A DNA stretch of 37,583 nucleotides from Sulfurimonadaceae bacterium. GTDB taxonomy: Bacteria > Campylobacterota > Campylobacteria > Campylobacterales > Sulfurimonadaceae. The stretch spans positions 1 to 37,583 of the forward strand of contig JADGDM010000025.1 in the NCBI GenBank assembly GCA_016744905.1. Direction: 5' to 3'. Every line of letters begins with the position of its first letter. Position 1 is the stretch's first letter. The position numbers and the translations under genes are program-made. The notes beneath the pieces were generated by a model. The model worked only from the letters and a program-made list of their open reading frames with translations, was not told where the DNA came from and did not search any database. This document shows positions 7,611 through 17,031 of the stretch, in pieces.

Positions 7611-8027
7611 TTACCAACCACGCACACGTGAATGACAACTGTTACATTGACGCATTAAGAGTGTAGATGAATCAAAAGCAGCTTCATAATCTTTGGCCTT
7701 CATAGACTCTTCAACATCTTTAGAGTATTCCATAATACGACGTAGACTCTTTTCACCAAACTTATGGGCATAAGCAGTATCAGCAGGCAGGTATTGTTTC
7801 AAATCATGTGATTGAATACGTTTAACGCCTCCTTGGATTTTTTTGACACCCATATTGACATTATCAAGATAGTTGTATAAAAGTCCATTCATAATAAGAC
7901 CCATTCCATCTGCCATCTCTTTCATATCACTCGCTTTTGATTCATGTGTTTCACTATAACTTACCGGTGCTGCATTAAGTTGTATACTCAGTACCAATAA
8001 AATAATCGTAAATAGTATTTTTTTCAT
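7611..8027 (-). CDS. Small periplasmic c-type cytochrome with C-terminal haem
   Basis: 138 aa from the ATG at 8027, chosen because AAGGAAT lies just before it; an in-frame ATG at 8042 adds five residues without a binding site. Residues 1-20 are a Sec signal peptide (KKILFTIILLVLSIQLNAA). A single haem site CNSCH is at 128-132, seven residues from the C-terminus, with mostly helical sequence before it. This matches class II (cytochrome c'-like) four-helix cytochromes rather than class I. It is the last gene of the flavoprotein-Rieske-cytochrome operon, 18 bases after the Rieske gene, and is probably an electron carrier for it. Confidence 0.8.
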   Translation of the reverse strand: MKKILFTIILLVLSIQLNAAPVSYSETHESKASDMKEMADGMGLIMNGLLYNYLDNVNMGVKKIQGGVKRIQSHDLKQYLPADTAYAHKFGEKSLRRIMEYSKDVEESMKAKDYEAAFDSSTLLMRQCNSCHSRVRGW

Positions 8028-8045
8028 TTTAATTCCTTTCATATT

Positions 8046-8774
8046 TTAGTATTGAATAACATCTTTAGAATACTCGGTTAATGCTACAGTAGCCACACTA
8101 ATAGAGACCAATTTCTTCGCCTTGCGCTTACCACCCCACTGCTCTTTAAACTCAGCCTTAAAACTTTTAAAGTAATCATGGAACTTATCTTGTCCTAACA
8201 CAGCAACGGCCCAGATTGTATCATCATCTTTATGTTCTAATACAATACTTGCCAAAGGTTGTGCAGCTGGACCACTTAGATTTTCTGCACCACGACGTGG
8301 GTTATAGGCAGACAGATGTGAACCACAAACGATAACTCCACCCTCTTTATACGCCATAGTTTTCATCTTTTTAGGAACATAAGAGATAAAACTATCATTT
8401 TTATTTGGATGTGTTAATTGATGTGGACAGATAGCGGTATACGCAACAATATTTTGATCTTTACCAACCGCCCCACTCCACACATACTCAACTCCATCTT
8501 CACTTTTTAACTTCACTTCATTGTCCGCTTTATCAGGCAGATTCAATAAAAAACATGGGGTAGCCATATGTGGATAATTAAATACATAAGTCTTTTCCGC
8601 TTCTAGCGCGCTGGCCAAGATAGGTTTTCCATCCACGTCCACCAATTGTACTTTTTCATACGCCTTGAATAACATTCCATCTTCGGCGTAAAGAGTCTGA
8701 GAGATCATTGATGGATTGATAACAACCATCGTTGCTCCTGCTCCAACGACCTTTAAAAAATTTCTTCTTTCCAT
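8046..8774 (-). CDS. Tat-exported Rieske [2Fe-2S] protein
   Basis: 242 aa from the ATG at 8774, preferred over 8786 because GGAG sits 8 bases before it. The N-terminus MERRNFLKVVGAGATMVV is a twin-arginine signal. Cluster ligands are C116 and H118 in ICPHQL and C150 and H153 in VCGSHLSAYN, and GPAAQPL (168-174) matches the proline loop. The gap between the two ligand pairs is about 31 residues, roughly twice that of common Rieske proteins, and the two extra disulfide cysteines of the bc1-type protein are missing. It is therefore not the cytochrome bc1 subunit. It lies between the flavoprotein and the cytochrome and probably passes electrons between them in the periplasm. Confidence 0.88.
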   Translation of the reverse strand: MERRNFLKVVGAGATMVVINPSMISQTLYAEDGMLFKAYEKVQLVDVDGKPILASALEAEKTYVFNYPHMATPCFLLNLPDKADNEVKLKSEDGVEYVWSGAVGKDQNIVAYTAICPHQLTHPNKNDSFISYVPKKMKTMAYKEGGVIVCGSHLSAYNPRRGAENLSGPAAQPLASIVLEHKDDDTIWAVAVLGQDKFHDYFKSFKAEFKEQWGGKRKAKKLVSISVATVALTEYSKDVIQY

Positions 8775-8837
8775 TGTGAACTCCATAAATCTTATATTTA
8801 AAGAAAAAGAATTTGATTACAAATTTCTTTGCTTTAA

Positions 8838-8863
8838 ATATCTGCAGCCAAAGCTGCAAATAT
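8838..8863 (-). other. Intercistronic hairpin between flavoprotein and Rieske genes
   Basis: An 11-bp stem (8853-8863 with 8838-8848) closed by a four-base loop begins six bases after the flavoprotein stop codon. The core is TGCAGC/GCTGCA, and the only imperfect pair is a G-U that forms only in the minus-strand RNA. No T run follows. It could protect the upstream message or lower transcription of the two downstream genes. Confidence 0.55.
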
Positions 8864-8868
8864 AGAAA

Positions 8869-10239
8869 CTATGCAAACATATCGCGATACATTCCTTTAG
8901 CCCATTCCATTAGACCTTTACCATTGTTCGTACCTACTTTATCTCTCCACTCTTCATTCATCGCAACACCAGTAAATCCAAAGGCTTTAGCCTCTGCATC
9001 ATATTTATAACCCGCATTAATAGAGATACCATGAACTGGAGACATTGATACAGCTGAGAAACATACGGTTAATGGAGACTCCCATTTAACCTGTGTCCCA
9101 TTAATACGACCTGCAATTACTTTTGCTAAATAGTGACCCTCGGTGTTGGCTGTGTTACCAGATTTTGAGAAGCCCATTGGACGAACATCACCAGAACAGA
9201 AAATATCTTTTTCACCAATAACTTCATAAGTAAATGGATCAATATTTGCCTCGTGTTTGTTAAATGGAGAGTCCTTAGACACACCCGCCACTTCAAGAAG
9301 TTTACCACCACGAACATGTGGATAAAAAGCAGCGTCAGCAAATTCAAACTCTTCAAATTCAGTATAAACCATTTTTTTCTCGAGGTCGATTTTTTCTACT
9401 TTATTTGCTGGATAGTATTCAATGATATCACCATAAAGTTCTTTAAATGCTGAACCAAAACCATCGGCCTTAATAGTAATACCAGCATTTTCATCAAGAA
9501 GAATAACCTTACCTTCAATACCTTCACGTTTGAAGTAATCTGCAATCACACAAGCACGCTCATATGGAGCAGGAAGACAACGATAATTCCCACCGGGAAC
9601 AGTCATAACAAAGTTTCCACCCTCAAAATCTTGAAGTTTAGAACGCAGTGTCATTGTCTCAGAGCCTGGAATAAATGCTGCTGGATATTCAGTTTTTAGA
9701 CGTAACTCTTCCGCTGGATCTGTTGTCCATTGTGAATAATCATAATCAATACCTGGTGCAAGTACTAAATAGTCATAATCAATATCGCCATTAGACGTTT
9801 GAATTGTTTTACCTACCTTATCTACACCAACAACGGTTGCTTGAAAATAAGTATATTTATTTTCACGTGCCGCTTGTAAATAATCATTAGTAATAAAATC
9901 TAAATCCACTTCACCAACCAACCACAAGTTACTTACAGGACCGGACATAAAGCTTTGACGTTGTTCTACTAAGATAACGTCTGCATTAGGTGCCATTTTT
10001 TTAGTATATTTAGCAACAGATAGGCCTGACCATCCACCACCAACGACAACTACACGTGGACCTTTTGCTGGAGGTAAAAATGCTTTTGAACCACTACCTA
10101 CAGTTGCTGTAGAAGCAGCTGCCTCTGGTGCAGACACAGTTGATTCTGCAGTACCTGTATCTTTATTACAAGCGGTAACTCCAATTGCTGCTGCTGCAAT
10201 TGCTGAAAATTTAAGTGCGTTTCTTCTTGAAAATGCCAT
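8869..10239 (-). CDS. FAD-dependent sulfide dehydrogenase-like flavoprotein (FccB family)
   Basis: 456 aa. The N-terminus carries SRRNALKFSAIAAAAIG, a twin-arginine signal, followed by GVTAC with C24 as a possible lipoprotein cysteine. The FAD fold begins with VVVVGGGWSG at 63-72. FccB features include C221 in YRCLPAPYERAC and C393 in VCFSAVS, the positions expected for the redox disulfide that accepts sulfide, and the late FAD motif FCSGDVRPMG. FccB proteins oxidise sulfide and pass electrons to a cytochrome partner. Here the partner would be the Rieske protein and the small cytochrome in the same operon rather than a di-haem FccA. Sulfide as substrate is inference; another sulfur compound is possible. 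The start follows AAGGAATTAAAA. Confidence 0.82.
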   Translation of the reverse strand: MAFSRRNALKFSAIAAAAIGVTACNKDTGTAESTVSAPEAAASTATVGSGSKAFLPPAKGPRVVVVGGGWSGLSVAKYTKKMAPNADVILVEQRQSFMSGPVSNLWLVGEVDLDFITNDYLQAARENKYTYFQATVVGVDKVGKTIQTSNGDIDYDYLVLAPGIDYDYSQWTTDPAEELRLKTEYPAAFIPGSETMTLRSKLQDFEGGNFVMTVPGGNYRCLPAPYERACVIADYFKREGIEGKVILLDENAGITIKADGFGSAFKELYGDIIEYYPANKVEKIDLEKKMVYTEFEEFEFADAAFYPHVRGGKLLEVAGVSKDSPFNKHEANIDPFTYEVIGEKDIFCSGDVRPMGFSKSGNTANTEGHYLAKVIAGRINGTQVKWESPLTVCFSAVSMSPVHGISINAGYKYDAEAKAFGFTGVAMNEEWRDKVGTNNGKGLMEWAKGMYRDMFA

Positions 10240-10551
10240 TTTTAATTCCTTGTTATGTATTGTTATTCTATGTATGAAGCAATGTTATCACTAGAAAACT
10301 TAAAGTAATTTTAATATAACAAAATCTTTTACTTAAATTGTCATAATTGTACAATAAGTGATAACTTTATAATATTGTAACACTTTAAATACCCCAATAA
10401 TAGGGAGTATTGAGAAAATTAATCATTAGTAATTATTATCCCTATATATTTTAATAAAAATAAAATATCAGTAAATTTGATAATAAAAATAATACTAAAT
10501 AGTTTAAATAGTGTGATAAATAAGGGGAACAAAAAATGCTTATGATTACTT
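10240..10551. promoter_or_regulatory. Divergent control region with GTTATCACT inverted repeats
   Basis: This 312-base region holds no gene. GTTATCACT at 10284-10292 and its reverse complement AGTGATAAC at 10357-10365 form a 9-base inverted pair, with a weaker GTGATAAA at 10513-10520. A TATAAT at 10368-10373 follows the second copy directly, and TGTAAC occurs at 10376-10381. ATAGGGA (10400-10406) and TCCCTAT (10439-10445) form a further inverted pair. The layout suggests a regulator acting on both the redox operon and the chemoreceptor gene. Confidence 0.4.
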
Positions 10552-10577
10552 ATGAAAACAAAAATTATTTTATTTAG
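10536..10577 (+). other. Possible 13-codon leader peptide before the chemoreceptor
   Basis: AAGGGG (10522-10527) lies at good spacing before an ATG at 10536, which opens a 13-codon frame ending in TAG at 10575-10577. It overlaps the chemoreceptor start (10552) in another frame. The chemoreceptor ATG itself has no good ribosome binding site, so translation of this short frame may deliver ribosomes to it. Only the sequence arrangement supports this. Confidence 0.25.
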
Positions 10578-11685
10578 CAATGCATTTGCCCTACTCATTA
10601 TCGTATCCATGTTTTTTTCATCACAAGAGACAGTTCCACACAATGTTGACAAAGATGTATTAGATAATTATCATCAACACTATAAAAACATCCAAAACAT
10701 GACAGACAATATTCGTTTACATAGTGAAGATAAAGTTGCATTAATGTATCTCACACAAAGCACCCATGACATACTCAGTTACTCCATCAACATGCAAAAT
10801 TATTCACACAGTGACCTTACTAAAGTCACACAAGCGACCTTAAATAAAATGACTACACTTATCGAAAGTGAACAGAGCACACAAGCACTACTATCACTAA
10901 AAAATGAATATCAAAAGATGAATGCTCTGTCTTCTAAATTAATTCAAGATGCCACCAATCTTAGCCCATCAAGCACAGGTGATTCAACTTATATATATCT
11001 CATTGTATTAATACTCCTACTTCTTTCCAGCAGTCTACTTTTATTCATTAATGAACGTCATATACAGATATCAAATGCGCAGTCTCACAAACAAAGAGAG
11101 AAACAACATCATGATGAGATGGAAAATCTAAGCAGTGAATTACGCATACTTACCAGTAGTATAGAAGAGCAAGATATAGAGATCCAGCGCACTAGAGATG
11201 AAAAACAGAACCTAGATAGCACATTAACTCAAACTAAAGATGAGATATCACAAATCAAAAAACGTCTTAGTGTTGAAGAGAGCAGTGTAGAAATCCAAGT
11301 AAATCTTGTCAAAGAAAAAGAGAGTTTCATTGCACAATTGCAAGAGATTATAGAAGATAGTAACAGTGAAGAAGTCAGTGCAGACAGTGCACACTTTAAA
11401 GATGCCATCTCAGAAATGCTCGTAGATCTTAATGCCCAACTAGAAGGGGTAAGTGAAAGTGTTGACTTTATTAAAGAGATATCTGATCAGACTTCTCTAT
11501 TGGCATTAAATGCTGCTATAGAAGCAGCGCGTGCTGGTGAGCATGGAAGAGGATTTGCCGTGGTGGCTGACGAGGTTCGTAAACTTGCAGAGAGAACACA
11601 AAAAAATCTTGCGGCCATTCAAGCCAATACATCCATCATCAAGCAGACAACCGCAGGTTTTCAAGACCTTATAGAGAGTAATTAA
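10552..11685 (+). CDS. Short methyl-accepting chemotaxis-like protein without HAMP
   Basis: 377 aa. Transmembrane segments are at about 4-22 and 146-166, enclosing a helical periplasmic domain of about 120 residues. No HAMP domain is recognisable; a long charged coiled coil (about 175-275) follows. The conserved chemoreceptor tip is clear at about 308-350 ([20 protein letters not shown], then [13 protein letters not shown]), which binds CheW and CheA. After the tip only about 28 residues remain, so the usual long return helix with methylation sites and the C-terminal tether is missing. An in-frame stop precedes the start, so 10552 is the earliest ATG. The stop overlaps the convergent kinase gene by 4 bases. 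It may signal without adaptation or scaffold other receptors; the ligand is unknown. Confidence 0.82.
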   Translation: MKTKIILFSNAFALLIIVSMFFSSQETVPHNVDKDVLDNYHQHYKNIQNMTDNIRLHSEDKVALMYLTQSTHDILSYSINMQNYSHSDLTKVTQATLNKMTTLIESEQSTQALLSLKNEYQKMNALSSKLIQDATNLSPSSTGDSTYIYLIVLILLLLSSSLLLFINERHIQISNAQSHKQREKQHHDEMENLSSELRILTSSIEEQDIEIQRTRDEKQNLDSTLTQTKDEISQIKKRLSVEESSVEIQVNLVKEKESFIAQLQEIIEDSNSEEVSADSAHFKDAISEMLVDLNAQLEGVSESVDFIKEISDQTSLLALNAAIEAARAGEHGRGFAVVADEVRKLAERTQKNLAAIQANTSIIKQTTAGFQDLIESN

Positions 11686-12983
11686 CTCCTATCGATACTC
11701 ACTGAAGAGGGTACAAATATAAAGTGATTAAGCCCATCATGGTACTCATAAGCCAGAACACTTTCATGTTCTTTTAATATAGAATCAACAATATATAATC
11801 CTAATCCAAAGCTACTTTCTGCTGTATGTGATTTTGTAAAAGGCTGTACATAATACGACAGTGGATGTGCCAACTTCGTACCACTATTTTCAAAACAGAG
11901 TTCTTGCCCATTTTGAACAATTCTCACCTGAGCATCAGGCGAATATTTCATAGCATTATCAATCATATTTTTAATAGCTGTAGTATAAATTTTATAATCT
12001 ACAGTCACTTTAGAGTCTAGTGCAATATCAACATCAACACTCTCTTTATCGACCATGGCAATATCAATGGCCTCATCAATAAGATCAATCAAACGATACT
12101 CTTTTTTCTCTAAATATTGAAAACCTGTTCCTACCTCTTCGATAAGGGCAAACTCTGTTATCATCTTCTCCATACGGATAAAGATATTTGAAAAACGCTC
12201 TTGTTGTTTAGGTTTTTCTAACATCGCACTGGCGATACGTCCCTTAGCAATAGGTGTTTTTAATTCATGCATCAAGTTGCGCATAAATAGTGTTCTCGAA
12301 TCCATCATAATCTGAATTTTTTTACGTGTATCTTCTAGCTCATTGGCAATAATCGATATCTCGTCATGACCACTTAACTTAAAAGAAACATCCATATTTC
12401 CAGACCCTAAAAGTCGAATCTGTTTTTGAATTCTACGTAGGGGACGAAGACGTTGAAGAATCATAAAAAAAGCAAGTAAAACACCCGCAATAATAGAAAA
12501 ATATGTTGTATAAAGATTCCAAGGATAATAACCCTTTAGTGCCTTATCTTCTAATAATAAAACGACATGTTTTGATTCGATATAAAAATATATCTTTCCA
12601 TTATCAAGCAACATACTCGCACGCATATCATGTAAAATTTTTTGCTTATAAATATGTTCTTTATTAAAAATCAAAGCTTCATTAACAGCTTGAAAGCCTT
12701 CGCGTTTTAAAACCTTAGCCTCAGCAATTATCTTATTAGATTTTGCACCCTCAGGAATTAAGTAAAGATCATAGATTGCAAGATTTGCTTCAAGCATGGT
12801 CAGCGCGCTACGTTTTTGAAAATGCTCTCTAAACACACGTGTAATGACTTGATATTTCATAAAGATGCTGTTAACGTACTGTTCTTTATTCAACTTATAA
12901 AACTCAAAGAATGTGATACTCACACTAAAAAGTGTGACTAAAAGTGCAACAAGAACAGTAATTAAGACGGCGTGTTTTTTCAA
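11682..12983 (-). CDS. Sensor histidine kinase (ArsS-type)
   Basis: 433 aa. Transmembrane segments at about 6-27 and 160-176 enclose a periplasmic sensor of about 130 residues. A HAMP region (about 178-230) leads to the dimerisation helix with the phosphorylated H239 in [14 protein letters not shown]. The ATP site has the N box in [10 protein letters not shown] and the G box in FGLGLYIV. The motif HELKTP rather than HELRTP and the layout resemble the ArsS kinases of Helicobacter and Campylobacter, which respond to acid. The stimulus here is not deducible. The regulator gene lies upstream with a 7-base gap, so they form an operon. Confidence 0.88.
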   Translation of the reverse strand: MKKHAVLITVLVALLVTLFSVSITFFEFYKLNKEQYVNSIFMKYQVITRVFREHFQKRSALTMLEANLAIYDLYLIPEGAKSNKIIAEAKVLKREGFQAVNEALIFNKEHIYKQKILHDMRASMLLDNGKIYFYIESKHVVLLLEDKALKGYYPWNLYTTYFSIIAGVLLAFFMILQRLRPLRRIQKQIRLLGSGNMDVSFKLSGHDEISIIANELEDTRKKIQIMMDSRTLFMRNLMHELKTPIAKGRIASAMLEKPKQQERFSNIFIRMEKMITEFALIEEVGTGFQYLEKKEYRLIDLIDEAIDIAMVDKESVDVDIALDSKVTVDYKIYTTAIKNMIDNAMKYSPDAQVRIVQNGQELCFENSGTKLAHPLSYYVQPFTKSHTAESSFGLGLYIVDSILKEHESVLAYEYHDGLNHFIFVPSSVSIDRS

Positions 12984-12990
12984 AGAGTAC

Positions 12991-13653
12991 CTATTTTAAA
13001 AGTTTGTAACCTATTCCACGAATAGATTCGATTAAAGACTTATCCCCTAATTTGGTACGAATACGTCCTACCATAACATCAATACTTTTATTTAATGAGT
13101 CTTCATTAATGGCATTGACATTATGAATAATATTTTCACGACTTACCACCATCCCTTGCTTTTGAACCATATATTTTAAGATTCCATACTCAGCGTTGGT
13201 TAAGTCTAAAGATTGTCCTTTATAAACAACTTTCATCGCATTTTCGTCAATAGCAAAATCACTTTTACTCTCAACACCCGCCGCTGCCTTATCACTATAA
13301 CGACGCAATACAGATTGAATACGTGCTTCAAGTTCACGTGGATCATAGGGTTTAGGGAGATAGTCATCAGCACCAAGTTCTAGCGCGCTGACCTTATCAC
13401 TAACATCTGAGCGCGCTGAGCTTATAATGATAGGAATATTTTGACGTTCACGAATAGATTCACAAACTTCTAAACCATCCATGCCAGGTAAGGTAAGATC
13501 TAGAATAACTAAGTCATATTTTTTTAGTTTTAAGATACTAAGGGCTTTAAACGGGTCATCTTCCGTCTCAACATCAAAATCATACTGCTCTAAAAATTCG
13601 GTTAGGATCTCAGCAAGTTCAAGATCATCTTCTATCATTAATATTTTTTTCAT
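12991..13653 (-). CDS. OmpR-family response regulator (ArsR-type)
   Basis: 220 aa. The receiver domain (1-120) has D9/D10 and the phosphorylated D52 in VILDLTLPGMDG, with K102 near DDYLPKPYDPREL. The C-terminal winged helix (about 130-220) ends in SIRGIGYKLLK, typical of OmpR proteins. It acts with the kinase encoded just downstream. Three TGTAAC half sites lie immediately upstream of the start and may be its own operator. Two AGCGCGCT palindromes fall within 36 bases in this gene. Confidence 0.92.
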   Translation of the reverse strand: MKKILMIEDDLELAEILTEFLEQYDFDVETEDDPFKALSILKLKKYDLVILDLTLPGMDGLEVCESIRERQNIPIIISSARSDVSDKVSALELGADDYLPKPYDPRELEARIQSVLRRYSDKAAAGVESKSDFAIDENAMKVVYKGQSLDLTNAEYGILKYMVQKQGMVVSRENIIHNVNAINEDSLNKSIDVMVGRIRTKLGDKSLIESIRGIGYKLLK

Positions 13654-13661
13654 ATTGGAAG

Positions 13662-13706
13662 TGTAACGCGAGAAAGTAAATTTATTGTAACCCAGTTGGG
13701 TTACAA
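13662..13706 (-). promoter_or_regulatory. TGTAAC operator cluster upstream of the response regulator
   Basis: TGTAAC occurs at 13662-13667 and 13686-13691 and inverted (GTTACA) at 13700-13705. The last two belong to a perfect 10-bp inverted repeat (13685-13694 and 13697-13706, two-base centre). It lies between the DUF302 gene end and the regulator start. It could be an autoregulatory site, or a hairpin ending the DUF302 transcript; no long T run follows it. Confidence 0.45.
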
Positions 13707-13717
13707 GTTAATAATGA

Positions 13718-14308
13718 TTAAAAATCACCTTGAGCAGCTTTATCAGCAATCATATACATAGTATCTCTCACTTTTTCAGCCATTTTAAGCATCTTCGGTG
13801 TTAAAGGGTATCCACCAGCAATCATTAAATCAAGTTTCATAGTAGAAAGATAAAGTGCGCCATCAGTACCTCTTGTTAAAGTTACACGACATGGCATAAA
13901 TGCACCAAATGCGACAGAATAATCAATAAAGTCTCTCGCAATTTGCTTGTTACAAAAAGCAACGATTTCAACGTGACGTGTATCATTACCAAAGGTGTCT
14001 TTTTCACCATCACGGAACATAATCGTATCAGAAACAACCAACATATTATTGTCCATAGCTACTGCTTTCATCGAATCAATCACATCTTCAATTTCGATAT
14101 CTTCTTCAACTTTCACTGTATAAATCATAGTCTTTGCAGCGTCACCATGTTCTAAAACACCTTCTGCCATATCCATATACAAACCAATTGCCTTAGGATC
14201 TAATTTGTTCACTTTAGACATCATTCCACCCATAGAGAGTGCGCCAACAATTAAACCAAGAAGTGTAAAACCTCCGATTGCCATTAATACATTTTTGAAA
14301 ATATTCAT
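13718..14308 (-). CDS. Membrane-anchored DUF302 protein
   Basis: 196 aa. Residues 5-28 are one hydrophobic segment (VLMAIGGFTLLGLIVGALSM). The rest resembles DUF302 domains: a conserved IEDVIDSMKAVAMDNNM helix early and CNKQIARDFIDYSVAFGAFM followed by PCRVTL later. DUF302 proteins are small, common in sulfur and metal-handling bacteria, and of uncertain function, with proposals of haem or metal binding. It probably faces the periplasm. It reads toward the ArsR-type regulator and is separated from it by 64 bases containing an inverted repeat. The start follows AAGGATAAAA. Confidence 0.75.
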   Translation of the reverse strand: MNIFKNVLMAIGGFTLLGLIVGALSMGGMMSKVNKLDPKAIGLYMDMAEGVLEHGDAAKTMIYTVKVEEDIEIEDVIDSMKAVAMDNNMLVVSDTIMFRDGEKDTFGNDTRHVEIVAFCNKQIARDFIDYSVAFGAFMPCRVTLTRGTDGALYLSTMKLDLMIAGGYPLTPKMLKMAEKVRDTMYMIADKAAQGDF

Positions 14309-14342
14309 TTTTATCCTTTACTATTCTAAAATGATAAGAAAA

Positions 14343-14367
14343 ACTAATATTTATAAAAATTATTAGT
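14343..14367. promoter_or_regulatory. Inverted repeat ACTAATA/TATTAGT before DUF302
   Basis: ACTAATA (14343-14349) and TATTAGT (14361-14367) form an inverted pair with 11 bases between, 35 bases before the DUF302 start. The spacing suits a dimeric regulator. The gyrA promoter lies on the other side, so either gene could be controlled. Confidence 0.3.
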
Positions 14368-14478
14368 CAGTCTTATAAAAACTAGTATGAAATACTACAA
14401 AAAATGATGTAAAGCGACACTTAAAAAAACATTCTAACTTCGTCACTGCTTCAACAAAACACTTATTAAGCCGCTTTT

Positions 14479-14487
14479 TGCTAAAAT
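14479..14487 (+). promoter_or_regulatory. gyrA promoter, extended -10 TGcTAAAAT
   Basis: TG, one base, then TAAAAT at 14482-14487 gives an extended -10 box about 26 bases before the gyrA ATG. GGAG at 14503-14506 is the ribosome binding site. Confidence 0.5.
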
Positions 14488-14512
14488 AAGCGCAATAAAT
14501 TTGGAGTGATTA

Positions 14513-17026
14513 ATGACAAATCTTTTAGACAACACAGATATTGAAGATATTAATATTGAAGACAGCCTTAAAACCAGTTACTTAGACTACTCGATGAGTG
14601 TTATCGTTGGACGTGCACTTCCTGACGTTCGTGATGGTTTAAAGCCTGTGCACAGAAGAATTCTTTACGCTATGGACAAACTCAACCTCTCAGCAGGTTC
14701 AAAATACAAAAAATCAGCACGTATCGTTGGTGATGTAATCGGTAAATATCATCCTCACGGTGATACAGCTGTTTATGATGCATTGGTTCGTATGGCACAG
14801 CCATTTTCTATGAGAATGGAATTGGTTGATGGTCAAGGAAATTTTGGTTCTGTTGATGGTGATAACGCCGCTGCAATGCGTTATACCGAAGCACGTATGA
14901 CCAAATATGCTGGTGAGTTACTAAAAGATTTAGATAAAGGTACTGTCGATATGATCGACAATTACGACGGTACAACACAGGAACCAGAAGTTCTACCTAC
15001 ACGTGTTCCTAACCTTTTAATTAATGGTTCATCAGGTATCGCAGTTGGTATGGCAACCAATATTCCACCGCATAATCCAGGTGAGATTATTGGTGGACTT
15101 ATGCATTTAATTGATAATCCTCAAGCCTCATTAATCGACTTAATGGAATTTGTTAAAGCACCTGACTTTCCAACAGGTGGTACCATTTATGGTAAAAAAG
15201 GAATTTTAGACGCTTATGAGACAGGGCGTGGACGTATTAAAGTTCGTGCTAAAACCCATATTGAGCAAAAGAAGAGCAAAGAGATTATCGTTATTGATGA
15301 ACTCCCTTACATGGTAAATAAAGCGCGTTTAATTGAGAACATTGCCAACCTCGTAAAAGACAAACAGGTTGAAGGTATCTCAGATATTCGTGATGAATCA
15401 GATCGAGAAGGTATCCGTGTTGTTATCGAGCTTAAACGTGATGCGATGAGTGAGATTGTTCTAAACAATCTTTACAAGTCTACCAATATGCAAACGACCT
15501 TTGGTATTATCATGCTCTCTATCTATAACCAAGAGCCCAAAGTATTTTCTCTAATAGAGATGTTTAACCACTTCTTAAATCATAGAAAAACTGTCATCAT
15601 TCGTCGTACTATTTTTGATCTTCAAAAAGCCAAAGCACGTGCACATATCTTAGAAGGTTTGAAAAAAGCCCTTGATATTATTGAGCAGATTATTAAAGTT
15701 ATTCGTGCGAGTAAAAATATCGAAGATGCACGTGAAAACTTAGTCAGTGAATTTGACTTCTCTCAAATCCAAGCACAAGCCATCGTTGATATGCGTCTAG
15801 GTAAGTTAACAGGCCTAGAGCGTGATAAAATCGAAGCTGAGTTAAATGAACTTTATGCATTAATCGAATACTTAGAGTCTATCTTGAAAAGTGAAGAGGT
15901 ACTAAAAGGTATCATCAAAGACGAACTTGGCGAAGTTAAAGAAGTTTACACTTCTGAACGACGTACAATGATTGAAGACAACTATGATGATATCGATATC
16001 GAAGATCTTATCCCTAATGAGCCAATGGTCGTAACCATTACACATAGGGGTTATATCAAACGTGTTGCTTTAACAAACTATGAGAAACAACGTCGTGGTG
16101 GAAAAGGTAAAACTGCTGTAACCACATATGATGATGACTTTATTGAGAGTTTCTTTACTTGTAATACCCATGACACCCTTCTATTTGTAACAGATCGTGG
16201 TCAACTTCACTGGCTAAAAGTGTACAAGATTCCTGAAGGGTCACGTACGGCTAAAGGTAAGGCAGTTGTTAACCTTCTTAACCTTGTTCAAGATGAAAAC
16301 ATCCGTTCAATCATCCCGACAACAGATTTTAGTAATGACAGATCACTGGTTTTCTTCACACAAAAAGGTATCGTCAAACGTACCAATCTAAGTGAATTTT
16401 CAAATATCAGAAGTAATGGTGTACGCGCTATTGTTCTTGATGAAGATGATGCACTAATCACTGCAAGTATCGCAGAGCCTGATACTCAATATCTATTTAT
16501 AGTAACCAAACTGGCTCAATGTATCAAGTTTGACATCACTAAAACTCGTGAGCAAGGGCGTAGTACACGTGGTGTTCGCGGTATCAAATTCAAACATGAA
16601 GAAGATGAAGTTGTAGATGCAAACGTCATCCGTGATGATGAGCAAGAGATTCTAATCGTAGCAGAAAAAGGTATCGGTAAACGTACCACTGCTTCAGAGT
16701 ACCGTCTAACCAATCGTGCTGGTTCTGGTGTTATTTCTATGAAAATGACTGCTAAAACGGGTAAATATGTAATCGGCTCATTAATGGTTGAAGAGTCTAT
16801 GGATATGATGGCATTAACTAAAACAGGGAAAATGATCCGTGTTGATATGCAAGCCATCTCTAAATCATCTCGCAATACCAGTGGTGTTTATATCGTTAAA
16901 GGTGATGATGTTATCAGTATCTCAAGATGTCCTAAAACGGAAGAAAGCGAAGACGAAGAGGGTCAAATAGAAGGTTCTGAAAATAATGAAACTTCAAGTA
17001 GCAACGAAGAAACACCTACTGAGTAG
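14513..17026 (+). CDS. gyrA: DNA gyrase subunit A
   Basis: 837 aa, normal length. GyrA breaks and rejoins DNA through Y124 ([12 protein letters not shown]), which bonds to the cut end, while GyrB supplies ATP energy. The quinolone region reads [11 protein letters not shown] with T85 and D89, the same residues as fluoroquinolone-sensitive C. jejuni, so no resistance change is seen. The C-terminal DNA-wrapping domain carries the GyrA box QRRGGKG. The last 25 residues are an acidic tail rich in E, N and S. Gene order gyrA-flgP-flgQ-flgR-asd matches C. jejuni. Confidence 0.98.
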   Translation: MTNLLDNTDIEDINIEDSLKTSYLDYSMSVIVGRALPDVRDGLKPVHRRILYAMDKLNLSAGSKYKKSARIVGDVIGKYHPHGDTAVYDALVRMAQPFSMRMELVDGQGNFGSVDGDNAAAMRYTEARMTKYAGELLKDLDKGTVDMIDNYDGTTQEPEVLPTRVPNLLINGSSGIAVGMATNIPPHNPGEIIGGLMHLIDNPQASLIDLMEFVKAPDFPTGGTIYGKKGILDAYETGRGRIKVRAKTHIEQKKSKEIIVIDELPYMVNKARLIENIANLVKDKQVEGISDIRDESDREGIRVVIELKRDAMSEIVLNNLYKSTNMQTTFGIIMLSIYNQEPKVFSLIEMFNHFLNHRKTVIIRRTIFDLQKAKARAHILEGLKKALDIIEQIIKVIRASKNIEDARENLVSEFDFSQIQAQAIVDMRLGKLTGLERDKIEAELNELYALIEYLESILKSEEVLKGIIKDELGEVKEVYTSERRTMIEDNYDDIDIEDLIPNEPMVVTITHRGYIKRVALTNYEKQRRGGKGKTAVTTYDDDFIESFFTCNTHDTLLFVTDRGQLHWLKVYKIPEGSRTAKGKAVVNLLNLVQDENIRSIIPTTDFSNDRSLVFFTQKGIVKRTNLSEFSNIRSNGVRAIVLDEDDALITASIAEPDTQYLFIVTKLAQCIKFDITKTREQGRSTRGVRGIKFKHEEDEVVDANVIRDDEQEILIVAEKGIGKRTTASEYRLTNRAGSGVISMKMTAKTGKYVIGSLMVEESMDMMALTKTGKMIRVDMQAISKSSRNTSGVYIVKGDDVISISRCPKTEESEDEEGQIEGSENNETSSSNEETPTE

Positions 17027-17031
17027 TAAAC

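Noticed and set aside
16516-16875. 119-codon minus-strand frame inside gyrA
   Set aside because: It is a shadow of a strongly conserved gene with no domain or ribosome binding site.
14513-17026. Fluoroquinolone-resistance change in GyrA
   Set aside because: T85 and D89 are the residues expected in sensitive Campylobacterota.
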